The notes: a model not told the origin generated them from the letters alone. 64,000 nt of DNA from Carnobacterium pleistocenium FTR1 (GCF_000744285.1 NZ_JQLQ01000002.1:248001-312000), one strand, 5' to 3'. Positions 24,319-34,230 are shown, counted from the first letter of the stretch. Numbers and translations are program-made.

Positions 24319-25344
24319 ATGAAAAAATCAACTATTAAAACTATTGGGTTCGCTTTATTATCAATGACAGTATTGGCAGCTTGTGGAAATGACAGTGCCA
24401 GTGAAGCTGGGGATGAAAGTGAAAAAACGGATTTCAAATTAGGCATGGTAACTGATTTGGGAAGTGTGAATGATAAGTCATTTAATCAAAGCGCATGGGA
24501 AGGGTTACAACAATTAGAAAAAGATAAAGGGTATGAAGTGAAATACTTAGAACCTAAAGCAGATTCAGAAGTTGAGCCAAGTTTACTTCAATTTGTTAAT
24601 AGCCAAACAGATTTGACTTGGGCCACTGCAGCAACGTTAGCAGATGCTGTGACAACGATTGCTTCTAATAATCCAGATACAAAATTAGGTATTATCGATT
24701 CAGATATTGAAGGGATTGAAAATATTGTTTCGGTTTCATTTAAAGAAAACGAAGGTGCTTTTCTAGCAGGTGTTGTTGCAGCTAGTATGACTGAAACAGA
24801 CAAAGTTGGCTTTGTTGGTGGAATGGAAATCCCAGTTATTCAACGTTTCCATGCAGGTTTTGAAGCAGGGGTCAAGGCTGTTAACCCAGAAGCAACAGTA
24901 GTTGTAAACTACGTCGGTGTCTTTAACCGTGTGGATATGGGTAAATCAGCTGCTTCTACAATGTACAACGATGGTGTAGATACTATCTTCCACGCTGCGG
25001 GCGGTACTGGAAATGGTGTCTTTAATGAAGCTCAAGAACGTTTTGATAATGGAGAAAAAGTTTGGGTGATCGGAGTTGATAAAGACCAATCACTAGAATT
25101 CGGCGATGATATTACACTAACTTCTATGATGAAAAATGTAGACAGAGCAGTATATGATATTTCTGAAAAAACAGCTGAAGGAAACTTCCCAGGTGGAGAA
25201 GTTGTTCGTTTAGGTTTAGCTGAAGATGGCGTAGGCTTAGCAACAACATCAGATAAAAATGTGCCAAAAGACATATTAGATCTTGTTGAAGATTACAAAA
25301 CAAAAATTATTTCTGGAGATATTACAGTTCCTGAGAAACCATAA
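24319..25344 (+). CDS. BMP-family nucleoside-binding lipoprotein
   Basis: The surface substrate-binding lipoprotein of a nucleoside ABC importer (PnrA/BmpA family). The signal peptide ends in a lipobox LAAC with the lipidated Cys at residue 22. The mature protein starts with a short acidic linker and then KLGMVTDLGSVNDKSFNQSAW, the family signature. AGGAG at 24306-24310 supports the ATG at 24319 over the GTG at 24310. The mature length fits the family. It precedes the ATPase and two permeases, and sits in a deo gene context, which supports purine or general nucleosides as ligand. Confidence 0.92.
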   Translation: MKKSTIKTIGFALLSMTVLAACGNDSASEAGDESEKTDFKLGMVTDLGSVNDKSFNQSAWEGLQQLEKDKGYEVKYLEPKADSEVEPSLLQFVNSQTDLTWATAATLADAVTTIASNNPDTKLGIIDSDIEGIENIVSVSFKENEGAFLAGVVAASMTETDKVGFVGGMEIPVIQRFHAGFEAGVKAVNPEATVVVNYVGVFNRVDMGKSAASTMYNDGVDTIFHAAGGTGNGVFNEAQERFDNGEKVWVIGVDKDQSLEFGDDITLTSMMKNVDRAVYDISEKTAEGNFPGGEVVRLGLAEDGVGLATTSDKNVPKDILDLVEDYKTKIISGDITVPEKP

Positions 25345-25358
25345 AGGAGAGTCATACG

Positions 25359-26891
25359 ATGGAACAAAAACGAGTTGAAAAAGTATTAGAATTAAAACAT
25401 ATTACAAAAAGATTCGGTAATTTTGTTGCTAATGATGACGTTTCGTTGACTGTAAGACGTGGAGAGATCCACGCCTTGCTCGGCGAAAATGGTGCAGGGA
25501 AATCTACTTTAATGAATGTTGTTTTCGGTATGTACCAACCTGAAGAAGGCAGCATTTCAGTCTACGAAAATGAAACAAAAATTGAAAATCCAAACCATGC
25601 GATCCATTTAGGTATTGGAATGGTTCACCAACATTTCAAGTTGATTGAAAATTTTACGGTCACGGAAAATATCATTATTGGTATGGAGCCAAAAAACGGC
25701 ATCCGCTTAAATATGAAGGCTGCTGTTAAAGAAGTTAGAAATATATCTGAAAAATATGGTTTGAAAGTAGACCCAAATAGTAAAATTGAGGATTTACCAG
25801 TCGGCATGCAACAGAAAGTTGAAATTTTGAAATGTTTATATCGTGGAGCAAATCTATTGATATTTGATGAGCCTACAGCTGTTTTGACCCCCGATGAGAT
25901 CGGTGAGTTATTACAAGTAATGCAAACGTTGGTAGCAGAAGGTAAATCCATTATTTTGATTACGCATAAATTAAATGAAATCATGAAAGTAGCTAACAAA
26001 TGTACTGTTATTCGTAAGGGGAAATACATTTCTACTGTCGATATAAAAAATTCAAATAAAGAAGAACTTGCGGAAATGATGATTGGTAAAAATATTTCGC
26101 GTGAGATTGATAAACAGGCATACGACCCTAAACAAAATGTATTAGAAATCAAAAATCTTACAATGTTAAGTCCGAGTAAAAAGAAACTATTAAATAACAT
26201 TAATCTATCTGTTGCCGCTGGAGAAGTTGTAGGGATTGCTGGTGTTGATGGAAATGGTCAGATGGAATTAGCAGAGGCAATTGTTAAAATGCGTGATTTC
26301 CAAGAAGGGGACATATTAATTAACGGTGTCTCTCAAAAAGACAAGTCAACTCGTGAAATCTATGAATCTGGTGTGAGTTATGTACCAGCAGATAGACACA
26401 AACATGGATTAGTATTGGATAACGATATTGCAGAGAATTTAATTTTAATCGAATATTACAAAGAAAAGTATAATCAAGGGATCAAATTAAATAAAACATT
26501 GATGTACGAAGAAGCAAGGGCTGCTATGAAAAATTATGATGTTCGCGCTGAAAATGAACGAACGATTGTACGTGGTATGTCTGGTGGGAACCAACAGAAA
26601 GTCATTTTATCAAGAGAAATTGGCCGTGATCCAGAACTGCTTATCATTGTACAACCAACTCGTGGACTTGATATTGGCGCGATTGATTTTATCCATCGTC
26701 AAGTTATTCGCTTGCGGGATAAAGGTGTTGCGGTCTTACTTATTTCTTTTGAATTAGAAGAAATACTAACTTTATCAGATAGAATAGATATTATTTTTGA
26801 TGGTCAAATAGTCGGACAAACAAAACCAAATGAAACAAATGATAGAGAATTAGGTCTAATGATGGCTGGTAAAGGATCGGGTGATGAATGA
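25359..26891 (+). CDS. Nucleoside ABC transporter ATP-binding protein, tandem domains
   Basis: A 510-residue ATPase with two fused nucleotide-binding domains, as in NupA and sugar-type importers. Domain 1 has Walker A GENGAGKST (about 40-48) and Walker B LLIFDEPTAVL. Domain 2 has a degenerate Walker A region GVDGNGQ and signature MSGGNQQKVILSREI, with Walker B LLIIVQPTRGLD, where Gln replaces the usual Glu/Asp-Glu. One competent and one degenerate site is normal for this class. AAAGGAGAG precedes the ATG. It overlaps the permease gene by eight bases. Confidence 0.93.
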   Translation: MEQKRVEKVLELKHITKRFGNFVANDDVSLTVRRGEIHALLGENGAGKSTLMNVVFGMYQPEEGSISVYENETKIENPNHAIHLGIGMVHQHFKLIENFTVTENIIIGMEPKNGIRLNMKAAVKEVRNISEKYGLKVDPNSKIEDLPVGMQQKVEILKCLYRGANLLIFDEPTAVLTPDEIGELLQVMQTLVAEGKSIILITHKLNEIMKVANKCTVIRKGKYISTVDIKNSNKEELAEMMIGKNISREIDKQAYDPKQNVLEIKNLTMLSPSKKKLLNNINLSVAAGEVVGIAGVDGNGQMELAEAIVKMRDFQEGDILINGVSQKDKSTREIYESGVSYVPADRHKHGLVLDNDIAENLILIEYYKEKYNQGIKLNKTLMYEEARAAMKNYDVRAENERTIVRGMSGGNQQKVILSREIGRDPELLIIVQPTRGLDIGAIDFIHRQVIRLRDKGVAVLLISFELEEILTLSDRIDIIFDGQIVGQTKPNETNDRELGLMMAGKGSGDE

Positions 26892-27966
26892 GACCATGGA
26901 AAAAATTAGACAAGACTTTAAGAATAGCCAAGCAACTATTCCACTGATCGCTGTTTTCATTGCGTTAGTTATTGGAGCAATCGTCATGCTGATTGGTGGA
27001 TATGACCCAATAGCAGCCTATGAATCATTAGTTTTAAAGATTTTTGGTTCACCTTACGACATAGGTGAAACCGTCCGTGCTATTATTCCGCTTATTTTAA
27101 GTGGATTTGCAGTTGCGGTTGCTAGTAAAGCTGGTATTTTTAACATCGGGGTTGATGGACAGATCATTATGGGGGCAGTCAGCTCTCTCTTAGTAGGTAC
27201 ATTAATTGATTTACCTCCTGTTATACATGGCATAGTAGCTATTATAGTTGGTGTGATTGCTGGGGGTTTATGGGGGGTCTTGATCGCTAGTCTTAAGACT
27301 AAGTTCGGGATCAATGAGGTTATCAGTTCAATCATGTTGAACTATATTGCGTTGTATCTGAGTCATATGTTAATCAAAAGTTTTGCAGCACAAGAGGGAA
27401 CAGCACGCTCATCTCTTATTAAAGAATCAGCTAGTGTCAGTTTTCCTTCATTAAATGATCTGTTCAGCGGTGTACGTATCCACTGGGGTTTCATAATTAT
27501 CCCATTCGTTATTTTCGGATTTTATTATTTCTTTGAAAAAACGCGGTGGGGTTATGAAACTAAAACAGTTGGGTTAAATCCTGATGCCGCAAATTATTCC
27601 GGGATGAAAGTAAACGGAATCTTAATACGGACAATGTTTATCTCTGGCGCATTAGGTGGATTAATTGGCGCCTTGGATACATTAGGCGTTTACGGATATG
27701 TAGCGATCGTATCTTCTACAAGTGGCGTAGGATTTGATGGTGTGGCGGTTGCTTTATTAGGAGGCAACTCAACATTAGGGACGACCTTAGCAGGTATTTT
27801 GATTGGAGCATTAGATTATGGATCACAAGGAATGCAGTTTGGTGCAGGAGTACCAAGTGAAATTATTGGAATCGTTATTTCACTTATAATCTTCTTCGTT
27901 GCAGCTCCTGGAATTGTTAAAGCGTTGTTACCGAAAAAAAAGGCGCTTAAAAAGGAGGTAAAATAA
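26884..27966 (+). CDS. Nucleoside ABC transporter permease (NupB-like)
   Basis: A 360-residue membrane subunit with about eight to ten hydrophobic segments, of the BPD_transp_2 family used by sugar and nucleoside importers. GIFNIGVDGQIIMGA is the conserved early segment and GFDGVAVALLGGNSTLGT lies in the EAA-like region. The ATG at 26884 overlaps the ATPase gene and is preceded by AAAGGA; a GTG at 26881 is less likely. It pairs with the permease that follows after one base to form the heterodimeric channel. Confidence 0.92.
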   Translation: MNETMEKIRQDFKNSQATIPLIAVFIALVIGAIVMLIGGYDPIAAYESLVLKIFGSPYDIGETVRAIIPLILSGFAVAVASKAGIFNIGVDGQIIMGAVSSLLVGTLIDLPPVIHGIVAIIVGVIAGGLWGVLIASLKTKFGINEVISSIMLNYIALYLSHMLIKSFAAQEGTARSSLIKESASVSFPSLNDLFSGVRIHWGFIIIPFVIFGFYYFFEKTRWGYETKTVGLNPDAANYSGMKVNGILIRTMFISGALGGLIGALDTLGVYGYVAIVSSTSGVGFDGVAVALLGGNSTLGTTLAGILIGALDYGSQGMQFGAGVPSEIIGIVISLIIFFVAAPGIVKALLPKKKALKKEVK

Positions 27967-27967
27967 G

Positions 27968-28915
27968 ATGACAGCCAATATTATAAGTGGAAGTTTGATT
28001 TTTGCCGCAGCCTTATTATTTGGTGGCCTAGGCGGTATGTTGAGTGAGAGAGCTGGTGTTATCAACCTAGGAATAGAAGGATTCATGATCTCTGGAGCAT
28101 TTTTTTCAGCGCTAGGTGCTTATTATGCTGAATCAGCTGGCATGGGAGGCTTAAGTCCTTTTATTGGTTTGTTGGCAGCTTTTATATTTACCACAATATT
28201 CTCAGGAATGCATGCTTTAGCAACCTTGAAATACAAAGCAAATCACGTTATTAGTGGGGTTGTTATTAATTTATTAGCAGCTAATGTTACTTTTTTCTTA
28301 GTTAAACTGCTATTCGATGGCTCAGCAGAAACACCTCGTTTGAAAAATATGTTTTTAAAAATTTCTATTCCAGTTCTATCAGATATCCCGATAATCGGTA
28401 AAGCACTGTTCAACTCGTATCCTACGACCTACATTGCTTTTGCAGCAGTACTTTTAATCGGATTTGTTTTCTTTAAGACTTCTTTAGGATTGCGACTAAG
28501 AGGTGTCGGAGAAAACCCTGGATCTATTGATACAGCTGGGATCAATGTGATGAAAATTAAGTTTTGGGCTGTTATGATGAGTGGTTCGATTGCTTCATTA
28601 GGGGGGGCGACGATTGTTTTAACGACAAACGGTAATTTCTCATTTAATACGATTGCTGGACAAGGATATATTGCGATCGCAGCTGTTATCTTAGGACGAT
28701 GGAATCCATATGGTGTTTTAGCGGGTGCTTTGCTCTTTGGATTTGCTCAGTCAATCAAAGATCAAATTCAAATTTTAGATTTCGCTAGTTCTATCCCAAC
28801 AGAAGTATTTTACATGTTGCCTTACCTAGTTACTTTATTGGCTCTTATCTTTACTGGTAGAAAAACTCGTGGACCAAAAGCTTTAGGAATCCATTATGAT
28901 GCGAGTGTGAGGTAA
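27968..28915 (+). CDS. Nucleoside ABC transporter permease (NupC/YufQ-like)
   Basis: The second 315-residue permease of the importer, with about eight hydrophobic segments. It carries GVINLGIEGFMISGAFF near the N-terminus, the counterpart of the NIGVDG segment in the first permease, and GQGYIAIAAVILGRWNPYG near the C-terminus. AAAAAGGAGG precedes the ATG. Its TAA overlaps the ATG of the NCS2 permease by one base, tying that gene to the same operon. Confidence 0.92.
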   Translation: MTANIISGSLIFAAALLFGGLGGMLSERAGVINLGIEGFMISGAFFSALGAYYAESAGMGGLSPFIGLLAAFIFTTIFSGMHALATLKYKANHVISGVVINLLAANVTFFLVKLLFDGSAETPRLKNMFLKISIPVLSDIPIIGKALFNSYPTTYIAFAAVLLIGFVFFKTSLGLRLRGVGENPGSIDTAGINVMKIKFWAVMMSGSIASLGGATIVLTTNGNFSFNTIAGQGYIAIAAVILGRWNPYGVLAGALLFGFAQSIKDQIQILDFASSIPTEVFYMLPYLVTLLALIFTGRKTRGPKALGIHYDASVR

Positions 28916-30207
28916 TGGCAACGGTGCAACAATTTTTTAAAGTAGAAGAAAGAGGCAGTACGTTACAAACAGAAGTAGAAGCTAGTGTTACTTCTTTTGT
29001 TTCGATCGTTTACATTGTGGCAGTTAATGCTCTTATTCTATCGCAAACAGGAATGAACTATAATTCCGTTATGATTGCAACTATCTTAACAACGGCTGTT
29101 AGTAATATCTTAATGGGCTTATATGCGAAGTCACCGTTAATTTTAGCTCCAGGCATGAGCGACAACGCATTTTTCGCTTATATCTTAGTAGGTGCTTTTG
29201 CTTTTACGTGGCAAGAAAGCTTGTCGATCGTTTTCATTGTGGGCATTATCTTTTTCTTATTGACGTATTTTAACATCACAGGTCAGCTTTTGCGTGCTAT
29301 ACCAGCTACAATGATTAAGGGAATGAGTGCAGGAGTCGGGTTTTTCTTGATTTTCCTTGGCTTAAAAAACAGTGAAATTATTGTCTCTTCGCCAGACACG
29401 ATCGTGGCTTTGAATAATATTTTCCAACCGATTCCGTTGACGATGTTAGCTACATTATTAGTAGGACTGTTTTTGTTTGTTAAAAATGTTAGAGGAAATT
29501 TTTTGTTAACGATCGTATTCGGAGTGATCATTTCAATCTTTTTAGGAGTTACGGATATTAGCTCATTCTCTTATTCTCTGATTGATGCCCGGTCATTAGA
29601 ACCCTTTATTTTTCAGTTTGATTTTTCTAGTGTCCTTTCTTTCAACTATTGGATCGCAGTCTTTTCATTACTGATTTTAGTTGTCTTTCAAAATCTAGGA
29701 ACCCAAATTAGTTTTTTGAATTCTGAAGATCCAACAGTTTTGAAGAAAACATTAGAAGCAAATGGTTTATCTGTTATTATGGCAAGTGTTCTAGGGTGCA
29801 GCTCTACTTGTACAAGTGCAGAAGGTGCAACAGGAATAGCTGTAGGTGGAAAAAGTGGATTGACTTCATTTTTAGTAGGGATTTATTTTCTTTTCACCAT
29901 CTTATTTATTCCTTTTATCGCACTCATTCCACTAGCGGTCATCTCTGCGCTGCTCGTGATTGTAGGTTCACTGCTAGTGGCAGGCAATTTGAAAGATATC
30001 GATTTTACTGATTTCACCGAATATTTCCCGGCAATTCTAATGGTCTTAATGATGGTTTTGACTTTTAATATTGCGGATGGAATCGGATGGGGATTCTCAT
30101 TCCATACATTTCTTAAAGTAAGCACTGGAAAGCATAAAACTGTATCAAAAATGATGTATGTTTTAACTGGAGTGTTTATTATATACTTTGTATTGAAATT
30201 CATTTAA
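28915..30207 (+). CDS. NCS2-family purine (guanine/hypoxanthine) permease
   Basis: A 430-residue secondary transporter with about 12-13 hydrophobic segments. The N-terminus (FKVEERGSTLQTEVEASVTSF) and APGMSDNAFFAY are typical of AzgA/PbuG-type guanine-hypoxanthine permeases, and CSSTCTSAEGATGIAVGGKSGL is the conserved motif of that group. It ends an operon of deoB and nucleoside import, so it may import or release the free bases produced by DeoD. Base specificity cannot be decided from sequence alone. Confidence 0.9.
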   Translation: MATVQQFFKVEERGSTLQTEVEASVTSFVSIVYIVAVNALILSQTGMNYNSVMIATILTTAVSNILMGLYAKSPLILAPGMSDNAFFAYILVGAFAFTWQESLSIVFIVGIIFFLLTYFNITGQLLRAIPATMIKGMSAGVGFFLIFLGLKNSEIIVSSPDTIVALNNIFQPIPLTMLATLLVGLFLFVKNVRGNFLLTIVFGVIISIFLGVTDISSFSYSLIDARSLEPFIFQFDFSSVLSFNYWIAVFSLLILVVFQNLGTQISFLNSEDPTVLKKTLEANGLSVIMASVLGCSSTCTSAEGATGIAVGGKSGLTSFLVGIYFLFTILFIPFIALIPLAVISALLVIVGSLLVAGNLKDIDFTDFTEYFPAILMVLMMVLTFNIADGIGWGFSFHTFLKVSTGKHKTVSKMMYVLTGVFIIYFVLKFI

Positions 30208-30289
30208 CTGAAAATTTCACAAAAAGATAATCTTGTGTCCTTTTACTACAAAACAATCTGTCCACCTTTAAAAAAATTATTACTATTTT

Positions 30290-30400
30290 TTAATAGACTG
30301 GTTCTTACAATCAGGACAAGTATAAAGTTTATACTGTTTGCATTTGCGCTACGGGCTATATTTTATGAAAAGAATAATCCAGTCGATTGATTCTGATCCA
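30290..30400 (-). other. Possible degraded zinc-ribbon coding remnant
   Basis: On the minus strand a short frame encodes RKCKQYKLYTCPDCKNQSI, a Cys-x-x-Cys zinc-ribbon-like string such as some transposases carry, with stops on either side. No inverted repeats or further transposase sequence were found. Treated as a weak remnant only. Confidence 0.25.
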
Positions 30401-30404
30401 TACA

Positions 30405-30473
30405 AAAACACTCCTTACAAAGCACCTTAGAAATAGTTAGTCTTTCTAAGGTTTCCTTTGCAGGGAGTGTTTT
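30405..30473. terminator. Terminator between the purine permease and NADH peroxidase genes
   Basis: AAAACACTCC pairs with GGAGTGTTTT, with an inner stem CCTTAGAAA / TTTCTAAGG. It separates convergent genes and has T runs on both strands. Confidence 0.85.
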
Positions 30474-30502
30474 AATTTTCACATTTTTTTAACGAACAAG
30501 AA

Positions 30503-31849
30503 TTATAATTTTTCACCATCAAAATTACCGTCTAATGCTTTTTGAGCAAGGACATTTAGGTAATTCCAAGGACGGTTGAACCCTGGTTGGAAGAAGAAAT
30601 CAGCAAACGCTAATTGCTCGAGTGTCCAGCCTGATGAAATAGCTACAGATAGAGCATTGATGGAAGCTGTAACGTCATAAGTTGACAACAATTGAGCACC
30701 AACAATACGATGACTTTCTTTTTCAAAATGGATTTTCATCATAACTTTTTCGTCATCAATAAAAGTTGGGCGAATATTTTCTACTACAAACGTGCTGTCT
30801 ACTTCAGCGTCAATAGAATCTTGATCAATATCTTTAACCCCCGTAGAAGTTAATTTGTAATCAAAGAGTGTTAATCCAGAAGTACCAGAAACATAAGGCA
30901 TTTTTACCTTTTTCTCTAAAATGTTTTTAGCTGCGATCACACCTTGACGACGAGCGTTAGATGCTAAGGCAATTAGTTTAGACCCATGGTTTGGCGCAAA
31001 TGGAATTTTTGTAGCATCTCCCATTGCAAAAATATCTTTTTCAGACGTTTCTAAATAATCGTCAATAACGACCGTGCCGTCTGGCTTCAAGTCAACGATT
31101 CCTTGAAGCCATTTCGTATTTGGACGGACCCCAACAGCCATTATAACAGTGTCTGCTTCATATTCGCCTTGATCGGTGACCACTTTAGTAACGGTCCCGT
31201 TTTTGCCAATGATTTCTTTTACCATTTCACCCGTGCGAACAGTAAGTCCGTGTTGGTGCATGTTTTCATTTAAGGTATCAATAAATTCTTTATCGAGATA
31301 GGTATTTAGTACGCGATCTAAAGAATCAATAACTGTAGTCTCAATCCCAAATTTTGTAAAAGCCTCAGCTACTTCGATTCCAATGTACCCTCCACCGACA
31401 ACAACCGTTTTTTTCGATTGGTCCATGCGCGCTTTAACTTTTCCAGCCCAGTTACGGCCACGTACATAATAGATATTGTCTAAGTCAGCACCAGGAATAG
31501 GAATTTCAATAGGCACTGCACCTGGAGAAAGAATCAATTTGTCATAGCTTTCTTGAGTCTCACCATCAGTTGTTTTTACAGTAATCATTTTAGCTTTTGG
31601 ATCGATTCCAGTAACGTCACTATTCATATGGACGTTTATGTTTTGCTTGATATATGACTCTTCAGTTGCGTAATGCAAACTATCTAAAGAATCAGCCAAT
31701 CCTTCTAAGTAACTTTGAATTCCACAAGATAAGAATGATGCGGTGTCACCGCGTTCATACAAATGTAACTCAGCATCTGGCTGTTCTTTTAACAATGTTT
31801 GAATGGCTTCATAACCAGCATGTGATGTTCCGACAACAATAATTTTCAA
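30503..31849 (-). CDS. NADH peroxidase / NADH oxidase, CoA-disulfide reductase family
   Basis: A 448-residue FAD enzyme that reduces H2O2 or O2 with NADH. The FAD loop contains GTSHAGYEA with the active-site His10; the redox-active Cys42 lies in SFLSCGIQSYLEG (single Cys-sulfenic acid type). The NADH-binding loop is VVGGGYIGIEVAEAF, FAMGDAT is the second FAD motif, and FFFQPGFNRPWN is the dimerisation end. These features fit enterococcal NADH peroxidase best, but water-forming NADH oxidases share them. It would act in oxygen defence in a haem-free fermenter. A GTAC-AAAT-GTAC palindrome (31876-31887) lies in its upstream region. Confidence 0.88.
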   Translation of the reverse strand: MKIIVVGTSHAGYEAIQTLLKEQPDAELHLYERGDTASFLSCGIQSYLEGLADSLDSLHYATEESYIKQNINVHMNSDVTGIDPKAKMITVKTTDGETQESYDKLILSPGAVPIEIPIPGADLDNIYYVRGRNWAGKVKARMDQSKKTVVVGGGYIGIEVAEAFTKFGIETTVIDSLDRVLNTYLDKEFIDTLNENMHQHGLTVRTGEMVKEIIGKNGTVTKVVTDQGEYEADTVIMAVGVRPNTKWLQGIVDLKPDGTVVIDDYLETSEKDIFAMGDATKIPFAPNHGSKLIALASNARRQGVIAAKNILEKKVKMPYVSGTSGLTLFDYKLTSTGVKDIDQDSIDAEVDSTFVVENIRPTFIDDEKVMMKIHFEKESHRIVGAQLLSTYDVTASINALSVAISSGWTLEQLAFADFFFQPGFNRPWNYLNVLAQKALDGNFDGEKL

Positions 31850-31875
31850 AAAAAGGCCCCCAATAAAGTTTTTTA

Positions 31876-31887
31876 GTACAAATGTAC
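31876..31887. promoter_or_regulatory. Palindrome upstream of the NADH peroxidase gene
   Basis: GTACAAATGTAC forms four-base arms around AAAT, about 30 bases before the start codon. It may be an operator; the binding protein is unknown. Confidence 0.3.
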
Positions 31888-31979
31888 CTTAACACTTAAG
31901 TTGGTTTTTTTAAAACAATCTGCCTAAAGAGAATGTTAGAAAGTACAATCGCTTTTAGTGTTTACTTGTTAGATCCAAC

Positions 31980-32897
31980 TTATGAATAATTTTTTAATTG
32001 AGTTTTTACGTGGTCAATAAACGTTAATTCTAAAGTTGACAAGGCCTTATTTTTTTTATAAGCAATAAAGTAACTAACACACATGATTTTAGGATCAATG
32101 TAAAAAACATTATAGTGATGGAAGGACTCGATTTCAGAAAGGGCGCTTTCTGGTAAAAATGTTAAGCCCATTCCTTTTCTGGCAAGAGCTGAAGCTGTAA
32201 AAATATTTTTGCTCTCTAGTACAATACTAGCTTTAATGCTAAGCTTTTTAAAAAACTCATTGGTTTGTCTGCGAATGCCTGATTCTTGATTTGTCAGGAC
32301 ATACTTTTCATTTTTTAAAATAGTTAAGGGATAAGGGAAAAGGGTTATTTTTTTCAAACCAGATTGATAAAGAGCACTTGTTTTTGGTACGATCACACAC
32401 CAACGATCTTCAGTTAAGACAATAGCAGATAGGCTGTCATCTTTTTTAGGCATCAAACCTAAATAAAAATCTATTTTATTTTCTTGTATATCTTGTTCAG
32501 TTAGTTTAGGGCTTTGTTCTAAGATTTTAAATTCAATTTCAGAATAGTCTTTTTGAAATGAGGGTAAGATCATGGGTAGCAAAAAGGTTCCCATAAGAGA
32601 TTGGACTCCTATTCTTATACGGCCCTTTCTTAGGTTGGTTATAAGAGACAATTCGTCTAACATATCATCGTATTGTACTTGAATAGACTTCATGTGTGAA
32701 AGATAGCGTTCACCTGAATAAGTTAATTCAATTGGATTGTGTGTTCTATCTACAAGAGAAGTCTTTAGCTCCTCTTCAATTTTAGTGATGTACTTGCTGA
32801 GGTAAGGTTGAGAAATATAGAGAGATTTAGCTGCTTGAGTAAAAGTCCCATCGGCTATCAGAGCTTCTAAATAACGAACAATCATATTATTATACAT
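31980..32897 (-). CDS. LysR family transcriptional regulator
   Basis: A 305-residue LysR regulator. The winged helix-turn-helix covers about residues 5-65 (FTQAAKSLYISQPYLSKYIT), and the effector-binding domain begins near residue 90 (RKGRIRIGVQS). It is divergent from the FabK-like gene and so probably controls that gene, the CoA-transferase and the transporter downstream. A perfect GTGAAA/TTTCAC inverted repeat lies just upstream of its start. A decayed copy of part of this gene lies 17 kb to the left at 15266-15401. Confidence 0.9.
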   Translation of the reverse strand: MYNNMIVRYLEALIADGTFTQAAKSLYISQPYLSKYITKIEEELKTSLVDRTHNPIELTYSGERYLSHMKSIQVQYDDMLDELSLITNLRKGRIRIGVQSLMGTFLLPMILPSFQKDYSEIEFKILEQSPKLTEQDIQENKIDFYLGLMPKKDDSLSAIVLTEDRWCVIVPKTSALYQSGLKKITLFPYPLTILKNEKYVLTNQESGIRRQTNEFFKKLSIKASIVLESKNIFTASALARKGMGLTFLPESALSEIESFHHYNVFYIDPKIMCVSYFIAYKKNKALSTLELTFIDHVKTQLKNYS

Positions 32898-32920
32898 AGA
32901 ATTAAATTCCTTTCTAATTA

Positions 32921-32940
32921 GTGAAAATTAACACTTTCAC
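32921..32940. promoter_or_regulatory. Inverted repeat in the LysR-FabK-like divergent region
   Basis: GTGAAA (32921-32926) and TTTCAC (32935-32940) are perfect arms eight bases apart, 24 bases upstream of the LysR ATG. Position and size fit a LysR autoregulatory site. Confidence 0.5.
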
Positions 32941-33133
32941 AATACATAATAAATAGGTTATTAATATTATAACAACTTATAACTTATTTGGAAAGAGTGG
33001 TTTTTTTTATTCGAAAGAATAATTGACGATTATCGATTTTGGATGCCGTTTTTAAAAGGAATAGTTAATTTATAAGTAGAGTTTTGAAAAATACAGAACC
33101 AAAAAGGAATAGGTTTATTAACAAAAGAGTAAT

Positions 33134-33162
33134 TTCACAATATCTAAATTCTGTTTTATAAT
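33134..33162 (+). promoter_or_regulatory. Promoter of the FabK-like gene
   Basis: TTCACA (33134-33139), a 17-base spacer and TATAAT (33157-33162), about 40 bases before the ATG. The 308-base divergent region otherwise holds only the inverted repeat near the LysR gene. Confidence 0.75.
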
Positions 33163-33205
33163 AAATAGATAAAGTTAATAGATTAACAAGAGAGAAGGAA
33201 AAATA

Positions 33206-34141
33206 ATGTCAACGATATGTGAAATGTTAGGAATCGAATACCCTATTTTTCAAGGAGCTATGGCAAGAATTGCAACCCATAAAATAGCAGGAGCAGTTTC
33301 TGAAGCTGGTGGTTTAGGTATTTTGGGATCAGGCGGTTGGTCAGCAGATCAATTGCGTGAAGAAATCAGATTAACCAGAGAAATCACTAAAAAACCGTTT
33401 GCTGTTAATTTAATGTTGCAAATGCCAAATTGTGATGAATTGGCTCAGGTTATTTTGGATGAAAATATAAAAATTGTTACGACTGGTGCTGGATCTCCAA
33501 AAAAATATATTCCAGTATTTAAAGAAGCGGGCATAAAAGTGATTCCCGTTATCGCTTCTGTGAGACATGCTATTAAAATGCAAGCAGCAGGGGTAGATGC
33601 AGTTGTTGCAGAAGGTCAAGAAGCAGGGGGACACATCGGTCAAACGTCAACGATGTCTTTATTGCCACAAATTGTTGACGCAATAGACATACCTGTATTA
33701 GGTGCTGGCGGTGTAGGTGACGGACGTTCGCTTGCTGCAATTTACGCATTAGGCGCGCAAGGAATTCAAGTAGGAACATTATTCTTATCAGCAGAAGAAT
33801 GTCCGATTCCAGATAGCTATAAACAACGTTTGATCAATTCTATTGATACAGATACTATTGTAACTGGTCGTAAAGCAAAAGACCCTGTTCGATCATTAAA
33901 AAATAGCATGTTGGAAAAATTTTACCAATTGGAAATGGAAAATGCTCCTCATGAAGAGTTGGAAAAATTAACGCTTGGTTCATTATCTAGAGCAGTTTAC
34001 GACGGAGATATGGAAACAGGATCTGCAATGGCAGGCGAAATTGCGGGTATGATCAAAAATATACGTCCAGCTAAACAAATTATTGAAGAACTATTCAATG
34101 AAGCGGAAGAAAAAGCAGCTTCATTAAAAATTACGTATTAA
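33206..34141 (+). CDS. Nitronate monooxygenase / FabK-like flavin enzyme
   Basis: A 311-residue FMN-dependent TIM-barrel enzyme of the NMO/2-nitropropane dioxygenase family, which also includes enoyl-ACP reductase FabK. EYPIFQGAMARIA and EAGGLGILGSGG at the N-terminus are like FabK, and EGQEAGGHIG carries the conserved His; VLGAGGVGDGRSLAAIYALG and GIQVGTLFL bind FMN phosphate. No other fatty-acid synthesis genes are near; instead it lies with a CoA-transferase and a carboxylate transporter under LysR control. That context suggests an enoyl-CoA or related reductase in use of an organic acid, by inference. Confidence 0.8.
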   Translation: MSTICEMLGIEYPIFQGAMARIATHKIAGAVSEAGGLGILGSGGWSADQLREEIRLTREITKKPFAVNLMLQMPNCDELAQVILDENIKIVTTGAGSPKKYIPVFKEAGIKVIPVIASVRHAIKMQAAGVDAVVAEGQEAGGHIGQTSTMSLLPQIVDAIDIPVLGAGGVGDGRSLAAIYALGAQGIQVGTLFLSAEECPIPDSYKQRLINSIDTDTIVTGRKAKDPVRSLKNSMLEKFYQLEMENAPHEELEKLTLGSLSRAVYDGDMETGSAMAGEIAGMIKNIRPAKQIIEELFNEAEEKAASLKITY

Positions 34142-34230
34142 TAAAGTAATGAAGCAAGAATTGCAAGAAGGAATTTATGAATCATAATTGATAAATCTCT
34201 CGTCAGAAAAAATACTTAAATAAAAGAAAG

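Noticed and set aside
25625-26200. 191-codon minus-strand open frame inside the nucleoside ATPase gene
   Set aside because: Antisense to conserved ABC motifs, low-complexity composition and no start signal; a shadow frame.
30290-30400. Zinc-ribbon-like string as evidence of an insertion sequence
   Set aside because: Only about 19 residues, with stops on both sides and no terminal repeats or transposase core; not enough to call an IS.
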